A stretch of 64,000 bases of DNA. It comes from Paracoccus halophilus (lineage in GTDB: Bacteria; Pseudomonadota; Alphaproteobacteria; Rhodobacterales; Rhodobacteraceae). Of the stretch, positions 43,545 through 55,362 are shown in pieces (position 1 is the first letter of the stretch; each line of letters opens with the position of its first letter). The DNA is taken from contig NZ_JRKN01000004.1 in the NCBI RefSeq assembly GCF_000763905.1, positions 62,001 to 126,000 of the forward strand, written 5' to 3'. The position numbers were made by a program, and so were the translations under genes. The notes under the pieces are model-generated. The model ran no database searches. It saw nothing but the letters and a program-made list of their open reading frames with translations, and had not been told where the DNA came from.

Positions 43545-43916
43545 ATGCCGACGATCCAACAGCTGATCCGCAAACCGCGGCAGCCCAAAGTGCAGCGCTC
43601 GAAGTCGCAGCACCTCCAAGGATGCCCGCAGAAGCGTGGTGTCTGTACGCGTGTCTATACCACGACGCCGAAAAAGCCGAACTCGGCCATGCGCAAGGTC
43701 GCCAAGGTGCGCCTGACCAATGGTTTCGAGGTCATTTCCTATATTCCGGGCGAAAAGCACAACCTCCAGGAGCACAGCGTCGTGCTGATCCGTGGCGGCC
43801 GTGTGAAGGACCTTCCGGGTGTCCGCTATCACATCCTGCGCGGTGTGCTGGATACCCAGGGCGTCAAAGACCGCCGTCAGCGTCGTTCGAAATACGGCGC
43901 CAAGCGTCCGAAATAA
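43545..43916 (+). CDS. rpsL: 30S ribosomal protein uS12
   Basis: A 123-residue uS12, which sits at the decoding centre. [19 protein letters not shown] has the Lys residues that give streptomycin resistance when changed; here they are wild type, as is [13 protein letters not shown]. The Met of [12 protein letters not shown] starts the family; the upstream frame is ignored. First gene of the str operon. Confidence 0.98.
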   Translation: MPTIQQLIRKPRQPKVQRSKSQHLQGCPQKRGVCTRVYTTTPKKPNSAMRKVAKVRLTNGFEVISYIPGEKHNLQEHSVVLIRGGRVKDLPGVRYHILRGVLDTQGVKDRRQRRSKYGAKRPK

Positions 43917-44399
<483 letters not shown>

Positions 44400-44417
44400 C
44401 CGGAAGGAAGGCCCTTA

Positions 44418-46541
44418 ATGGCACGCGAATATCCGCTGCAGCGCTATCGGAACTTCGGCATCATGGCCCACATCGATGCCGGCAAGACCACGACGACCGA
44501 ACGTATCCTGTTCTACACCGGCAAGAACCACAAGATGGGCGAGACGCATGACGGCGCCTCGACCATGGACTTCATGGAACAGGAAGCCGAGCGCGGGATC
44601 ACCATCTCGTCGGCCGCGACGACCACTTTCTGGCAGCGCCAGGAAGATCCGACCGCCGAGGGGACCTCGGAGACCAAGTACCGCTTCAACATCATCGACA
44701 CCCCCGGCCACGTGGACTTCACCATCGAGGTCGAGCGTTCGCTGGCGGTGCTGGACGGTGCTGTCGCTCTGCTGGACGGGAACGCGGGCGTCGAGCCGCA
44801 GACGGAAACCGTCTGGCGTCAGGCCGACCGCTACAAGGTGCCGCGTCTGGTCTTTGTCAACAAGATGGACAAGATCGGGGCCGACTTCTTCAAATGCGTG
44901 CGCATGGTCAAGGACCGCACCGGCGGCATTCCCTGCCCGATCGCCCTGCCGATCGGCGCCGAGGACAAGCTGGAAGGCATCATCGACCTGATCACCATGG
45001 AAGAATGGGTCTGGAAGGGCGAGGATCTGGGCGCCAACTGGGTGCGCCAGCCGATCCGCGCCGAGCTGCAGGACATGGCCGACGAATGGCGTTCCAACAT
45101 GATCGAGCTTGCTGTCGAGCAGGACGATGATGCCATGGAGCAGTACCTGGAAGGCAATGAGCCCGATGTGGACACGCTGCGCAAGCTGATCCGCAAGGGC
45201 TGCCTGTCGATGGCCTTCTTCCCGATGCTGGCCGGTTCCGCCTTCAAGAACAAGGGCGTGCAGCCGCTGCTGAACGCGGTGATCGACTTCCTGCCGGGTC
45301 CGCAGGACGTGCCGACGCTGATGGGCTTCTCGCCCGATGACGAGACGGAAGAGCGCAACATCCCCCGCAAGGCGGATGATGCCGAACCCTTCTCGGCGCT
45401 GGCCTTCAAGATCATGAACGACCCCTTTGTCGGCTCGCTGACCTTCACGCGGATCTATTCGGGTCAGCTCAAGAAGGGCGACTCGATGCTGAACTCGACC
45501 AAGGGCAAGCGCGAGCGTGTCGGCCGCATGATGATCATGCATGCGATCAACCGCGAGGAAATCGAGGAAGCATTCGCCGGCGACATCATCGCGCTGGCGG
45601 GTCTGAAGGAAACCACCACGGGCGACACGCTGTGCGATCCCGCCAAGCCGGTGGTTCTGGAAACCATGACCTTCCCCGAGCCGGTGATCGAGATCGCCGT
45701 CGAGCCGAAGTCCAAGGCCGACCAGGAAAAGATGGGCCTTGCCCTGCAGCGCCTGGCCGCCGAGGACCCGTCCTTCCGCGTCGAGACCGACATCGAGTCG
45801 GGCCAGACCATCATGAAGGGCATGGGCGAACTTCACCTCGACATCCTCGTCGACCGCATGAAGCGCGAGTTCAAGGTCGAGGCGAATATCGGCGCCCCGC
45901 AGGTGGCCTACCGCGAGACCATCTCGACCGAGGCCGAGATCGACTATACGCACAAGAAACAGACCGGCGGTACCGGCCAGTTCGCGCGCGTGAAGCTGAT
46001 CATCACCCCGACCGAGCCGGGCGAGGGCTATTCCTTCGAATCCAAGATCGTCGGCGGTGCGGTGCCCAAGGAATACATTCCGGGCGTCGAAAAGGGCATC
46101 AAGTCGGTGATGGATTCCGGTCCGCTGGCCGGCTTCCCGGTGATCGACTTCAAGGTGGCCCTGATCGACGGTGCCTTCCACGACGTCGATTCCTCGGTGC
46201 TGGCGTTCGAGATCGCGGCCCGCGCCGCGATGCGTGAAGGTCTGCGCAAGGCCGGTGCGAAACTGCTCGAGCCGATCATGAAGGTCGAGGTGGTCACGCC
46301 CGAGGAATATACGGGTTCGATCATCGGCGATCTGACCTCCCGTCGCGGGATGGTCCGGGGGCAGGACAGCCGCGGCAACGCCAATGTCATCGACGCCTTC
46401 GTGCCGCTGGCCAATATGTTCGGCTATATCAACAACCTGCGGTCGATGTCCTCGGGCCGCGCGGTGTTCACGATGCAGTTCGACCATTACGAGGCCGTGC
46501 CGCAGAACATCTCGGACGAGATCCAGAAGAAATACGCGTGA
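44418..46541 (+). CDS. fusA: Elongation factor G
   Basis: A 707-residue translocase GTPase. G1 [15 protein letters not shown], switch-[11 protein letters not shown] and NKMDKIG are intact; domains II-V follow, with [14 protein letters not shown] and [15 protein letters not shown]. It moves tRNAs and mRNA after peptide bond formation and helps recycle ribosomes. Its stop codon shares one base with the lipoprotein gene start (TGATG), an unusual coupling. Confidence 0.99.
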   Translation: MAREYPLQRYRNFGIMAHIDAGKTTTTERILFYTGKNHKMGETHDGASTMDFMEQEAERGITISSAATTTFWQRQEDPTAEGTSETKYRFNIIDTPGHVDFTIEVERSLAVLDGAVALLDGNAGVEPQTETVWRQADRYKVPRLVFVNKMDKIGADFFKCVRMVKDRTGGIPCPIALPIGAEDKLEGIIDLITMEEWVWKGEDLGANWVRQPIRAELQDMADEWRSNMIELAVEQDDDAMEQYLEGNEPDVDTLRKLIRKGCLSMAFFPMLAGSAFKNKGVQPLLNAVIDFLPGPQDVPTLMGFSPDDETEERNIPRKADDAEPFSALAFKIMNDPFVGSLTFTRIYSGQLKKGDSMLNSTKGKRERVGRMMIMHAINREEIEEAFAGDIIALAGLKETTTGDTLCDPAKPVVLETMTFPEPVIEIAVEPKSKADQEKMGLALQRLAAEDPSFRVETDIESGQTIMKGMGELHLDILVDRMKREFKVEANIGAPQVAYRETISTEAEIDYTHKKQTGGTGQFARVKLIITPTEPGEGYSFESKIVGGAVPKEYIPGVEKGIKSVMDSGPLAGFPVIDFKVALIDGAFHDVDSSVLAFEIAARAAMREGLRKAGAKLLEPIMKVEVVTPEEYTGSIIGDLTSRRGMVRGQDSRGNANVIDAFVPLANMFGYINNLRSMSSGRAVFTMQFDHYEAVPQNISDEIQKKYA

Positions 46542-47099
46542 TGAAACGTCATACGAAGCTTCTGGCCGCCTTGGCGGTCGGCGCGGCCCTTGCGGGCTGC
46601 GCCGGATCCGCGCCGGACAAGGCGGCGCTCACCGCCGAGCAGACGCAGCTCTATACCGCCCAGCGTGCCGATATCGACGTTTCCGCCGTTGCCGAGGGCA
46701 GCCGTGGACGCAAGGTGTCGGCCGAGGAGATCAAGGCGGCGCTGGAAAGCCGCTCGAATCTGGTCAAATGGCGCGGCGGCAGGACCGAGGCGGTCGTCAG
46801 CATCAAGGTGACGTCGGTCAATATCCTGTCCGCCGGCCAGTCGATGATGCTCGGCGGCGAAAGCGTCATGCTAGGCACGGTGGCCCTGCTCGACGCGCGC
46901 AGCGGTGAGCCGATCGTCGCCCCGATCGAGATCAGCTCCGGCGGCGGTGGCTATTACGCCGGCGGTATCATCGGCGTGATGTCGCTGGAAGACAAGAACA
47001 CCGAGCTGGAACAGCTGGCTCAGCAATTCATGACACGTGCCCGGCTGGCGCTGACTGGCCCCACCACCACGGCACAGACTAATATTCAGGAGGCCAAGG

Positions 47100-47119
<20 letters not shown>
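46541..47119 (+). CDS. Lipoprotein of unknown function between fusA and tuf
   Basis: A 192-residue protein with a lipoprotein signal ([18 protein letters not shown]; lipobox LAGC, lipidated Cys near residue 21). The mature part has a mixed alpha/beta look: [21 protein letters not shown], a [20 protein letters not shown] stretch and a Gly-rich [18 protein letters not shown]. No family recognised with certainty. The ATG at 46541 overlaps the fusA stop by one base. The 3' end overlaps tuf by 20 bases, so its last codons cover the tuf ribosome site and start. It replaces the usual short fusA-tuf spacer and is probably co-transcribed with both. Confidence 0.75.
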
Positions 47120-48275
<1,156 letters not shown>

Positions 48276-48324
48276 TCGCGCCTGCGGCCGGGGCTGCGGC
48301 CCCGCCCGCGCGGAAAGACCGAAG

Positions 48325-48351
48325 GCCCGTCCCGAAAGGGGCGGGCTTTTT
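48325..48351 (+). terminator. Rho-independent terminator of tuf copy 2 (str operon end)
   Basis: The same nine-base stem, GAAA loop and T5 tail as after copy 1. It ends the str transcript before the membrane protein at 48484. Confidence 0.9.
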
Positions 48352-48483
48352 CGTTGCCGGGGCGTATTGACCTGATCGCCGGATCGCGGTTCTCTCGGCG
48401 GAGTTCCGCGCGCTTGTCCGCAATGCCGGGAATAGCCTCCCGCGACAGCCGTATTCCTTGTTACGACATAGCAGGGGGCGTTG

Positions 48484-50172
48484 ATGAGTAAAAAAGACAA
48501 GGATCAAAAGGCCGCGGCAGAGGTCGATCAGGATAGCATCGCCCAGCCTGTGACCCCGCCGGTCGAAGCCGAAACGCCCGAGGAATCCGCCCCGGCCGGC
48601 GATGCGACGAAAAAGGACAAGGCTCTGGGCTCTGCCAAGGCGGTCGAGACGATGTTCCGCAATGCCATCCGGGCCGAGCTGGACATCATCGCGCTGGCCG
48701 CCACCAAGGCCAATATCATGATCTCGCTGAACGGGCTGATCATTTCGGCGCTGATGATCTCGGGCGCGTTCATCTTTGCCTCGACGGTGGCGTTCCTGCT
48801 GCCGGCGGGGGTGTTCATGATCACCACCGCCGCCTCTATCGTATTCGCGCTGCTGGCCGCCTCGCCCGAGCGGGTGGGCCTGTTTTCGGGCCTGCGCGAC
48901 TGGGTCGTCGACCTGTTTCGCGGGCAGGCGCGGCTGTCCGATCTGCGGACCTATCTGCGTCGCCAGAATGCGGGTCCCGCGGATGGCGACCTGAACCTGC
49001 TGATCTATGAGCACCGCGCGACGCTGACCCGTGCCGATCACTGGCAGCGCATGAAGGTCCTGCTGAATGACCGCGAGGAAATCTATCGCCAGATGAGCGA
49101 CCAGCTGTACTGGCTGGGGCAGATGGCCGACCGCAAGTTCCGCTTGCTGGACGTGTCCTATACCATCTTTCGCTGGGGGCTGCTGGTTTCGGTGCTGACC
49201 TTTATCAGCGTCAAGTCGCTGTCGGGCCTGTTCCCGGGCCTGTCGGGCAAGTCCGTGACGCGGCTGCATAACCTGGGCATCGCCGAGTTTACCGATATCT
49301 ACGAGCCCTCGGCCGTGCAGCAGCTGGCGGATGGCCGCGTGCTGGTGGTCGAGGACGAAGCCTCGCGCGCCATGAGCGTGATGACCCTGGGCGAGGATGG
49401 CGGCCTGATCGAGAACCCCGCGAACGATCTGCGCATCACCCGCGCATTCGGCCGCAAGATGAACGATCTGGAGGGTCTGTCGATCGACGATGAGGGCTAT
49501 GTCTATACCGTGACCTCGCATTCCAGAAACAATGACGGCCAGCGTCGCCCGGACCGTGAACAACTGCTGCGTTTCCGCATTCTCGGCAATTCTGTGGGCG
49601 AGATCAGCAGTTTCACCGGGCTGCACGACGCGATCACCCAGGATGAGGGGCTGCGGGCCGGGCTTGCCGCAATGAGCGACGACCAGGTGAGCTTGGACAA
49701 GCTGAATATCGAGGGCCTGTCCTATTACAGGGAGGCCGGCCACCTGCTGATCGGCCTGCGCGAGCCGATGATCGAGGAGCGTTCGCTGATCCTGGTGATC
49801 ACCAATCCCGACGCGGTGTTCGAACGCGAAGCCGCGCCGCGCTTTGGCGATCCGATCCTGCTGGATCTGAAGGGCGGCGGCATCCGGGCGCTGAGCTACG
49901 ATCCGGTGCTGCGCAGCTTCCTGATCGTCAACGAGATCGAGGGCTACGAGGGCAACCGCTATTCGCAGCTATGGTCATGGTCGGGCGAGCCGGATGCCGC
50001 GCCCGAGCCGGTGGCGCTGCCCGATATCATCAATCTCAACAATGTCGAATCCATCGACGCGATCACCATTGACGGCGAGCCGCGGCTGCTGCTGATGAGC
50101 GATGAGGGCAATGAGAAAAAGAACCGCCCGGCCCGCTACATGATGCTGAAATACGATCAGATCGGCGGCTAG
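48484..50172 (+). CDS. Fusion of Pycsar-TM-like (DUF5706) domain and DUF3616-like beta-propeller
   Basis: A 562-residue membrane protein. Residues 1-55 are a charged, disordered tail. Residues 55-245 match the three-helix Pycsar effector TM domain: ATKANIMISLNGLIISALM (TM1, about 79-97), TVAFLLPAGVFMITTAASIVF (TM2, about 101-125), a cytoplasmic loop with LLNDREEIYRQMSDQLYWLG, and DRKFRLLDVSYTIFRWGLLV leading into TM3 (about 225-243). Residues 255-562 look like a DUF3616-type beta-propeller (DLEGLSIDDEG, TSHSRNNDGQRRPDREQLLR, LNIEGLSYYREAGHLLIG). The topology puts the propeller in the periplasm. AGGGGG precedes the ATG; a TTG one codon earlier is possible. In Pycsar defence the TM effector is triggered by cCMP or cUMP from a neighbouring cyclase; none is here. 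Function unknown. Confidence 0.72.
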   Translation: MSKKDKDQKAAAEVDQDSIAQPVTPPVEAETPEESAPAGDATKKDKALGSAKAVETMFRNAIRAELDIIALAATKANIMISLNGLIISALMISGAFIFASTVAFLLPAGVFMITTAASIVFALLAASPERVGLFSGLRDWVVDLFRGQARLSDLRTYLRRQNAGPADGDLNLLIYEHRATLTRADHWQRMKVLLNDREEIYRQMSDQLYWLGQMADRKFRLLDVSYTIFRWGLLVSVLTFISVKSLSGLFPGLSGKSVTRLHNLGIAEFTDIYEPSAVQQLADGRVLVVEDEASRAMSVMTLGEDGGLIENPANDLRITRAFGRKMNDLEGLSIDDEGYVYTVTSHSRNNDGQRRPDREQLLRFRILGNSVGEISSFTGLHDAITQDEGLRAGLAAMSDDQVSLDKLNIEGLSYYREAGHLLIGLREPMIEERSLILVITNPDAVFEREAAPRFGDPILLDLKGGGIRALSYDPVLRSFLIVNEIEGYEGNRYSQLWSWSGEPDAAPEPVALPDIINLNNVESIDAITIDGEPRLLLMSDEGNEKKNRPARYMMLKYDQIGG

Positions 50173-50179
50173 GGGGAAA

Positions 50180-50199
50180 GGCGCGGGATTTCCCGCGCC
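50180..50199 (+). terminator. Hairpin after the Pycsar-TM-like gene
   Basis: GGCGCGGG and CCCGCGCC pair perfectly around an ATTT loop, eight bases after the stop codon. There is no T-run, so it may only stabilise the 3' end. Confidence 0.5.
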
Positions 50200-50204
50200 G
50201 GCCC

Positions 50205-50233
50205 TTGACTTGCCCCGGCGGATGAGGCATTGG
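50205..50233 (+). promoter_or_regulatory. Candidate S10 operon promoter
   Basis: TTGACT (50205-50210) is the same -35 as in the rpsL promoter. Seventeen bases later stands CATTGG, a poor -10. The position in the only gap before rpsJ supports it. About 165 bases of leader follow, where S10-operon regulation could act; no structure is certain. Confidence 0.45.
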
Positions 50234-50396
50234 GGCCGCTGTCGCAGCCGGTATCGCGAATTCCACAAGAATCGGTTGCCTTGTGCCGGGTCGCCCGCTA
50301 ATGGGGCGGCCTGCACTGTTTTTTGCGGTTCGACGCTGGCGATGCGTGGTGTGTCGTCAGCCTCTCAACTGAAACTCCCCGATAGAGGGATGACTG

Positions 50397-50705
50397 ATGC
50401 AAAGTCAAAACATCCGCATCCGGCTGAAGGCGTTCGATTATCGCGTTCTGGATGCCAGCACGCAGGAAATCGTGAACACCGCCAAGCGCACCGGCGCCCA
50501 GGTCCGTGGTCCGATCCCGCTGCCCAACAAGATCGAGAAATTCACCGTTCTGCGCGGCCCGCATATCGACAAGAAATCCCGCGACCAGTGGGAAATCCGC
50601 ACGCATAAGCGTCTGCTGGACATTGTCGATCCGACGCCCCAGACCGTCGACGCCCTGATGAAGCTCGACCTCGCCGCCGGCGTTGACGTCGAAATCAAGG
50701 TGTAA
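50397..50705 (+). CDS. rpsJ: 30S ribosomal protein uS10
   Basis: A 102-residue uS10, also the NusE antitermination factor that binds NusB and NusG. Typical are [31 protein letters not shown] and [12 protein letters not shown]. First gene of the S10 operon, with its own leader. Confidence 0.98.
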   Translation: MQSQNIRIRLKAFDYRVLDASTQEIVNTAKRTGAQVRGPIPLPNKIEKFTVLRGPHIDKKSRDQWEIRTHKRLLDIVDPTPQTVDALMKLDLAAGVDVEIKV

Positions 50706-50715
50706 GGAGGCCCCC

Positions 50716-51588
50716 ATGCTGCGGACTGGTGTTATCGCCAAGAAGCTGGGCATGACCCGGCTGTTCCTGGAAGACGGGCGTCAGGTTCCCGTCACCGTTC
50801 TGCACGTCGATAACGTGCAGGTCATTGCTCAGCGGACCACCGACAAGGATGGTTACGTTGCGCTGCAACTGGGCGCGGGCGAGGCGAAGGCCAAGCGCGT
50901 GACCGGCGCCATGCGCGGCCATTTCGCCAAGGCGAGCGTGGCCCCCAAGCGCAAGATCGCGGAATTCCGCGTGGCCGAGGAAAACCTGGTCGAAGTGGGT
51001 GAGGAAATCATCGCCGACCACTATTTCGCCGGCCAGTATGTCGACATCGCCGGCACCTCGATCGGTAAGGGCTTTGCCGGCGCGATGAAGCGTCACAACT
51101 TTGGCGGTCTGCGCGCCTCGCACGGCGTGTCGATCAGCCACCGCTCGCACGGCTCGACCGGCCAGTGTCAGGACCCGGGCAAGGTGTTCAAGGGCAAGAA
51201 GATGGCCGGCCATCTGGGTGCGGTGCGCGTCACCACCCAGAACCTGCAGGTCGTCAAGACCGATGCCGACCGTGGCCTGATCATGGTCAAGGGCTCGGTC
51301 CCCGGCTCGAAAGGTGGCTGGGTCACGATCAAGGATGCCGTGAAGAAGCCGCTGGCCGAAACCACCATCTTCCCCGCCGCGACCCGCTCGAAAGCCAAGG
51401 AAGCCGCGCGTCTGGCCGAAGAGGCCGCCGCCGCCGCCGCCGCCGAGGAAGAAGCCGCCCGCAAGGCCGCGGCCGAAGCCGAAGCCGCCGCCCAGGCTGC
51501 TGCCGAGGCCGAGGCCCAGGCCTCGATCCAGGCCGACAAGGCCGCCGAGGCTGGCGACAATGCCGCGCCCGAAGGAGAAGACAAATGA
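50716..51588 (+). CDS. rplC: 50S ribosomal protein uL3 with long acidic C-terminal extension
   Basis: A 290-residue uL3; E. coli uL3 has 209. The conserved part (start [37 protein letters not shown] near the peptidyl-transferase centre) is normal to about residue 225. An added tail of about 60 residues is Ala/Glu-rich, helical (blocks such as [20 protein letters not shown]) and ends in an acidic segment. Met at 50716 by family start and GGAGG upstream. It overlaps rplD by four bases. Confidence 0.96.
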   Translation: MLRTGVIAKKLGMTRLFLEDGRQVPVTVLHVDNVQVIAQRTTDKDGYVALQLGAGEAKAKRVTGAMRGHFAKASVAPKRKIAEFRVAEENLVEVGEEIIADHYFAGQYVDIAGTSIGKGFAGAMKRHNFGGLRASHGVSISHRSHGSTGQCQDPGKVFKGKKMAGHLGAVRVTTQNLQVVKTDADRGLIMVKGSVPGSKGGWVTIKDAVKKPLAETTIFPAATRSKAKEAARLAEEAAAAAAAEEEAARKAAAEAEAAAQAAAEAEAQASIQADKAAEAGDNAAPEGEDK

Positions 51589-52205
51589 AACTCGGTGTGA
51601 TCACCCTCGATGCCGGCAAGGCCGGTGATATCGACCTGAGCGATGACATCTTCGGGCTTGAGCCGCGCGCCGATCTGCTGCACCGCGTGGTGCGCTGGCA
51701 GCGTGCCAAGGCGCAGGCCGGGACGCATTCGGTTCTGGGCAAGTCGGACGTCAGCTACTCGACCAAGAAGATCTATCGCCAGAAAGGCACCGGCGGCGCC
51801 CGCCACGGTTCCCGCAAGGCGCCGACCTTCCGTCACGGTGGCGTCTACAAGGGTCCGACCCCGCGCAGCCACGCCTTCGACCTGCCGAAGAAGGTGCGCG
51901 CGCTTGGCCTGAAACATGCGCTCTCGGCGAAAGCCTCGGCCGGCGAACTGGTCGTGGTCGAGAACCTGGACATCGCGGAAGCCAAGACCTCGGCCGTCGC
52001 GAAAGCGGTCCGGGAAAACGGCTGGAAGCGCGTGCTGGTCATCGACGGGGCCGAAGTGAACGAGAACTTCGCCCGCGCCGCCCGCAACCTGGAAGGGGTG
52101 GATGTGCTGCCCTCGATGGGTGCCAACGTCTATGACATCCTGCGTCGCGACACGCTCGTGCTGACGCGCGCCGGGGTCGAAGCTCTGGAGGCTCGTCTGA
52201 AATGA
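51585..52205 (+). CDS. rplD: 50S ribosomal protein uL4
   Basis: A 206-residue uL4, which lines the exit tunnel and in E. coli represses the S10 operon. [19 protein letters not shown] is the tunnel loop. GGAGAAG precedes the ATG. It overlaps rplC and rplW by four bases each. Confidence 0.98.
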   Translation: MKLGVITLDAGKAGDIDLSDDIFGLEPRADLLHRVVRWQRAKAQAGTHSVLGKSDVSYSTKKIYRQKGTGGARHGSRKAPTFRHGGVYKGPTPRSHAFDLPKKVRALGLKHALSAKASAGELVVVENLDIAEAKTSAVAKAVRENGWKRVLVIDGAEVNENFARAARNLEGVDVLPSMGANVYDILRRDTLVLTRAGVEALEARLK

Positions 52206-52498
52206 CCGTGAAGCCCGAACATTACGACGTGATCGTCAAGCCGCTGATCACCGAGAAAGCGACGCTGGCCGGTGAGGCCAACGCCTATGTTTTCCAGGTG
52301 AGCAAGGATTCGAACAAGCCGCAGATCAAGGAAGCGGTCGAGAACCTGTTCAACGTCAAGGTGAAGGCGGTCAATACCACCATCACCAAAGGCAAGACCA
52401 AGCGTTTCCGCGGTCGCCCCGGCACCCGCTCGGACGTGAAAAAGGCCTATGTGACGCTGGAGGCTGGCAACAGCATCGACGTCTCGACCGGTCTCTGA
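52202..52498 (+). CDS. rplW: 50S ribosomal protein uL23
   Basis: A 98-residue uL23 at the tunnel exit, the docking site for trigger factor and [23 protein letters not shown] and [20 protein letters not shown] are typical. Its start overlaps the rplD stop. Confidence 0.98.
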   Translation: MTVKPEHYDVIVKPLITEKATLAGEANAYVFQVSKDSNKPQIKEAVENLFNVKVKAVNTTITKGKTKRFRGRPGTRSDVKKAYVTLEAGNSIDVSTGL

Positions 52499-52515
52499 TA
52501 ACAAGCCGCGAATCG

Positions 52516-52545
52516 ACGGCCCCGGCAGCGGGGCCGTTGCATTTT
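52516..52545 (+). terminator. Terminator-like hairpin inside the S10 operon (rplW-rplB)
   Basis: ACGGCCCCG pairs perfectly with CGGGGCCGT around GCAG, followed by TGCATTTT. This is close to an intrinsic terminator with a broken T-run. A TTGACT lies directly after (52544-52549), but no good -10 is seen. Partial termination is possible. Confidence 0.55.
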
Positions 52546-52592
52546 GACTGAAACGGACCAAGCACGGTCCAAAGCAACGGAAGACAGAAAGC

Positions 52593-53429
52593 ATGGCACT
52601 CAAGTCGTATAATCCGACGACGCCTGGCCAGCGTGGGCTGGTTCTGATCGACCGTTCGGAGCTTTGGAAAGGGCGCCCGGTCAAAACCCTCACCGAGGGG
52701 TTGACCAAGAAGGGCGGCCGGAACAACACCGGACGGATCACGATGCGCCGCAAGGGCGGCGGGGCGAAGCGTCTTTACCGCATCGTCGATTTCAAGCGCA
52801 CCAAGTTCGATGTTCCGGCCACGGTCGAGCGGATCGAATATGACCCGAACCGCACCGCCTTCATCGCGCTGATCAAATATGACGATGGCGAGCGGGCCTA
52901 TATCCTGGCGCCGCAGCGTCTGGCCGTGGGCGACAAGATCGTCGCGGGCACCCGCGTCGACATCAAGCCCGGCAACGCGATGCCGTTCTCGGGCATGCCG
53001 ATCGGCACCATCGTCCATAACGTCGAGCTGAAGCCCGGCAAGGGCGGTCAGGTCGCGCGTTCGGCCGGCACCTATGCCCAGTTCGTCGGTCGCGATGGCG
53101 GCTATGCGCAGATCCGCCTCAGCTCGGGCGAGCTGCGTCTGGTGCGTCAGGAATGCATGGCGACCATCGGCGCCGTGTCGAATTCGGACCACGCGAACCA
53201 GAATATCGGCAAGGCGGGCCGCAACCGTCACAAGGGCATCCGCCCCAGCGTCCGCGGCGTCGCCATGAACCCGATCGACCACCCGCATGGTGGTGGCGAG
53301 GGCCGCACCTCGGGGGGCCGCACGCCGGTCACGCCCTGGGGCAAGGACACCAAGGGCAAGCGGACCCGTTCCAACAAGACGACCGACAAGTATATCCTGC
53401 GGTCGCGTCACGCGAAGAAGGGGCGTTAA
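52593..53429 (+). CDS. rplB: 50S ribosomal protein uL2
   Basis: A 278-residue uL2, essential for subunit joining and peptidyl-transferase activity. It contains [19 protein letters not shown], the conserved [21 protein letters not shown] with the catalytic-region His, and a basic tail. It follows rplW after 94 bases that hold a hairpin. Confidence 0.98.
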   Translation: MALKSYNPTTPGQRGLVLIDRSELWKGRPVKTLTEGLTKKGGRNNTGRITMRRKGGGAKRLYRIVDFKRTKFDVPATVERIEYDPNRTAFIALIKYDDGERAYILAPQRLAVGDKIVAGTRVDIKPGNAMPFSGMPIGTIVHNVELKPGKGGQVARSAGTYAQFVGRDGGYAQIRLSSGELRLVRQECMATIGAVSNSDHANQNIGKAGRNRHKGIRPSVRGVAMNPIDHPHGGGEGRTSGGRTPVTPWGKDTKGKRTRSNKTTDKYILRSRHAKKGR

Positions 53430-53432
53430 TCC

Positions 53433-53711
53433 ATGGCACGTTCAGTTTGGAAGGGCCCCTTTGTCGATGCATATGTGCTTCGCAAGGCCGAGAAAGCCCG
53501 CGAATCCGGCAAGTCGGATGTCATCAAGATCTGGTCGCGCCGTTCGACCATCCTGCCGCAATTCGTCGGCCTGACCTTCGGCGTCTATAACGGGCACAAG
53601 CATATCCCGGTAAGTGTCTCGGAAGAGATGATCGGCCAGAAGTTCGGTGAATATTCGCCGACGCGGACCTATTACGGTCACGCCGCCGACAAGAAAGCGA
53701 AAAGGAAATAA
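53433..53711 (+). CDS. rpsS: 30S ribosomal protein uS19
   Basis: A 92-residue uS19 of the 30S head. It starts [17 protein letters not shown] and includes [19 protein letters not shown] and [13 protein letters not shown]. Three bases after rplB. Confidence 0.98.
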   Translation: MARSVWKGPFVDAYVLRKAEKARESGKSDVIKIWSRRSTILPQFVGLTFGVYNGHKHIPVSVSEEMIGQKFGEYSPTRTYYGHAADKKAKRK

Positions 53712-53716
53712 TCGTC

Positions 53717-54097
53717 ATGGGTAAGGAAAAGAATCCGCGCCGCGTGGCGGAGAACGAGGCGATGGCGAAGACCAAGATGCTTCGCACCTCGCCGCAGAAG
53801 CTGAACCTGGTGGCTCAGATGATCCGCGGCAAGAAGGTGGACAAGGCGCTTGCCGATCTGACCTTCTCGCACAAGCGGATCGCCGGCGACGTGAAGAAAT
53901 GCCTTCAGTCGGCCATCGCCAATGCCGAGAACAACCATAACCTGGACGTCGACAATCTGGTCGTCGCCGAGGCCTGGGTCGGCAAGAACCTGGTGATGAA
54001 GCGCGGCCGCCCGCGGGCGCGTGGCCGTTATGGCAAGATCATGAAGCCGTTTTCGGAAATCACCATCAAGGTGCGTCAGGTCGAGGAGCACGCGTAA
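53717..54097 (+). CDS. rplV: 50S ribosomal protein uL22
   Basis: A 126-residue uL22, whose beta-hairpin reaches the tunnel constriction. [20 protein letters not shown] and the loop [21 protein letters not shown] are typical. It overlaps rpsC by one base. Confidence 0.97.
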   Translation: MGKEKNPRRVAENEAMAKTKMLRTSPQKLNLVAQMIRGKKVDKALADLTFSHKRIAGDVKKCLQSAIANAENNHNLDVDNLVVAEAWVGKNLVMKRGRPRARGRYGKIMKPFSEITIKVRQVEEHA

Positions 54098-54819
54098 TGG
54101 GTCAGAAAGTCAACCCCATCGGGATGCGTCTTCAGGTCAACCGCACCTGGGACAGCCGCTGGTACGCGGATGACAAGGACTACGGCGATCTGTTGCTGGA
54201 AGACCTGAAAATCCGCGAATTCATCAAGAAAGAGGCCAAGCAGGCCGGCGTCAGCCGCGTCATCATCGAGCGCCCGCACAAGAAGTGCCGCGTCACGATC
54301 TATGCCGCGCGCCCGGGTGTCATCATCGGCAAGAAAGGCGCCGATATCGAGACCCTGCGCAAGAAGCTGGCGAATTTCACCGATTCGGAGCTGCACCTGA
54401 ACATCGTCGAGGTCCGCAAGCCGGAACTGGACGCCCAACTGGTGGCCGAGTCGATCGCCCAGCAGCTTGAGCGTCGGGTATCGTTCCGCCGCGCCATGAA
54501 GCGCTCGGTCCAGAACGCCCTGCGCATGGGCGCGCTTGGCATTCGCGTCAACGTCGCCGGCCGTCTGGGCGGTGCCGAGATCGCGCGGACCGAGTGGTAT
54601 CGCGAAGGCCGTGTGCCGCTGCACACCCTGCGCGCCGATATCGATTACGCACTGGCCGAGGCCATGACCCCCTACGGGATCATCGGCATCAAGGTGTGGA
54701 TCTTCAAGGGCGAGATCATGGAGCATGATCCGCAGGCCCGCGACCGCCGCGCCACCGAGGCGCAGGACGGTCCGTCGCCGCGCGGTCCGCGTCGTGACCG
54801 CGACCGCGACGCGCGCTAA
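54097..54819 (+). CDS. rpsC: 30S ribosomal protein uS3
   Basis: A 240-residue uS3 at the mRNA entry. KH domain with [20 protein letters not shown]; the C-terminal domain contains [19 protein letters not shown]. It ends in an Arg/Asp-rich tail. Twelve bases before rplP. Confidence 0.98.
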   Translation: MGQKVNPIGMRLQVNRTWDSRWYADDKDYGDLLLEDLKIREFIKKEAKQAGVSRVIIERPHKKCRVTIYAARPGVIIGKKGADIETLRKKLANFTDSELHLNIVEVRKPELDAQLVAESIAQQLERRVSFRRAMKRSVQNALRMGALGIRVNVAGRLGGAEIARTEWYREGRVPLHTLRADIDYALAEAMTPYGIIGIKVWIFKGEIMEHDPQARDRRATEAQDGPSPRGPRRDRDRDAR

Positions 54820-54831
54820 GGAGAAACAGAA

Positions 54832-55245
54832 ATGCTGCAACCGAAACGGACCAAGTTCCGCAAACAGCACAAGGGCCGCATCCATGGCGAAGCCAAGGGC
54901 GGGTTCAACCTGAACTTCGGCTCTTACGCGCTGAAAGCCATCGAGCCCGAGCGTGTCACCGCCCGTCAGATCGAGGCGGCCCGCCGCGCGATCACCCGTC
55001 ACATGAAGCGTCAGGGCCGCGTCTGGATCCGGATTTTCCCGGACGTGCCGGTTTCCTCGAAACCGACCGAAGTGCGGATGGGCAAGGGCAAGGGCTCGGT
55101 CGATTTCTGGGCCGCCCGCGTCCATCCCGGCCGGATCATGTTCGAGATCGACGGCGTGAACGACGTCGTCGCGCGCGAGGCCCTGCGCCTTGGCGCGCAG
55201 AAACTGCCGGTCCTGACCCGTATCGTCGCGCGCGAAGACTGGTAA
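54832..55245 (+). CDS. rplP: 50S ribosomal protein uL16
   Basis: A 137-residue uL16, which helps position A-site t[23 protein letters not shown] and [20 protein letters not shown] are typical. AAGGAGA is upstream. In most bacteria rpmC follows directly; here a strong terminator and a foreign-looking gene come next. Confidence 0.98.
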   Translation: MLQPKRTKFRKQHKGRIHGEAKGGFNLNFGSYALKAIEPERVTARQIEAARRAITRHMKRQGRVWIRIFPDVPVSSKPTEVRMGKGKGSVDFWAARVHPGRIMFEIDGVNDVVAREALRLGAQKLPVLTRIVAREDW

Positions 55246-55278
55246 TATCGGCAAGGCCGAGCCTTTGTGACTATATCT

Positions 55279-55316
55279 AAGGCCCCGCCGGCGCATCGGC
55301 GGGGCCTTTCTCTGTT
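55279..55316 (+). terminator. Rho-independent terminator after rplP (S10 operon end)
   Basis: A perfect 12-bp stem (55279-55290 with 55297-55308) and six-base loop precede TCTCTGTT. It splits the S10 and spc ribosomal operons. Confidence 0.85.
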
Positions 55317-55362
55317 AATCTGGCCTTGATAGACTCTCGTCATTTCAGAGCAAGCTGCGAAT

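Noticed and set aside
48484..50172. A complete Pycsar defence operon
   Set aside because: No pyrimidine/adenylate cyclase gene is next to the TM-like domain; neighbours are tuf and rpsJ. Only the effector-like domain can be claimed.
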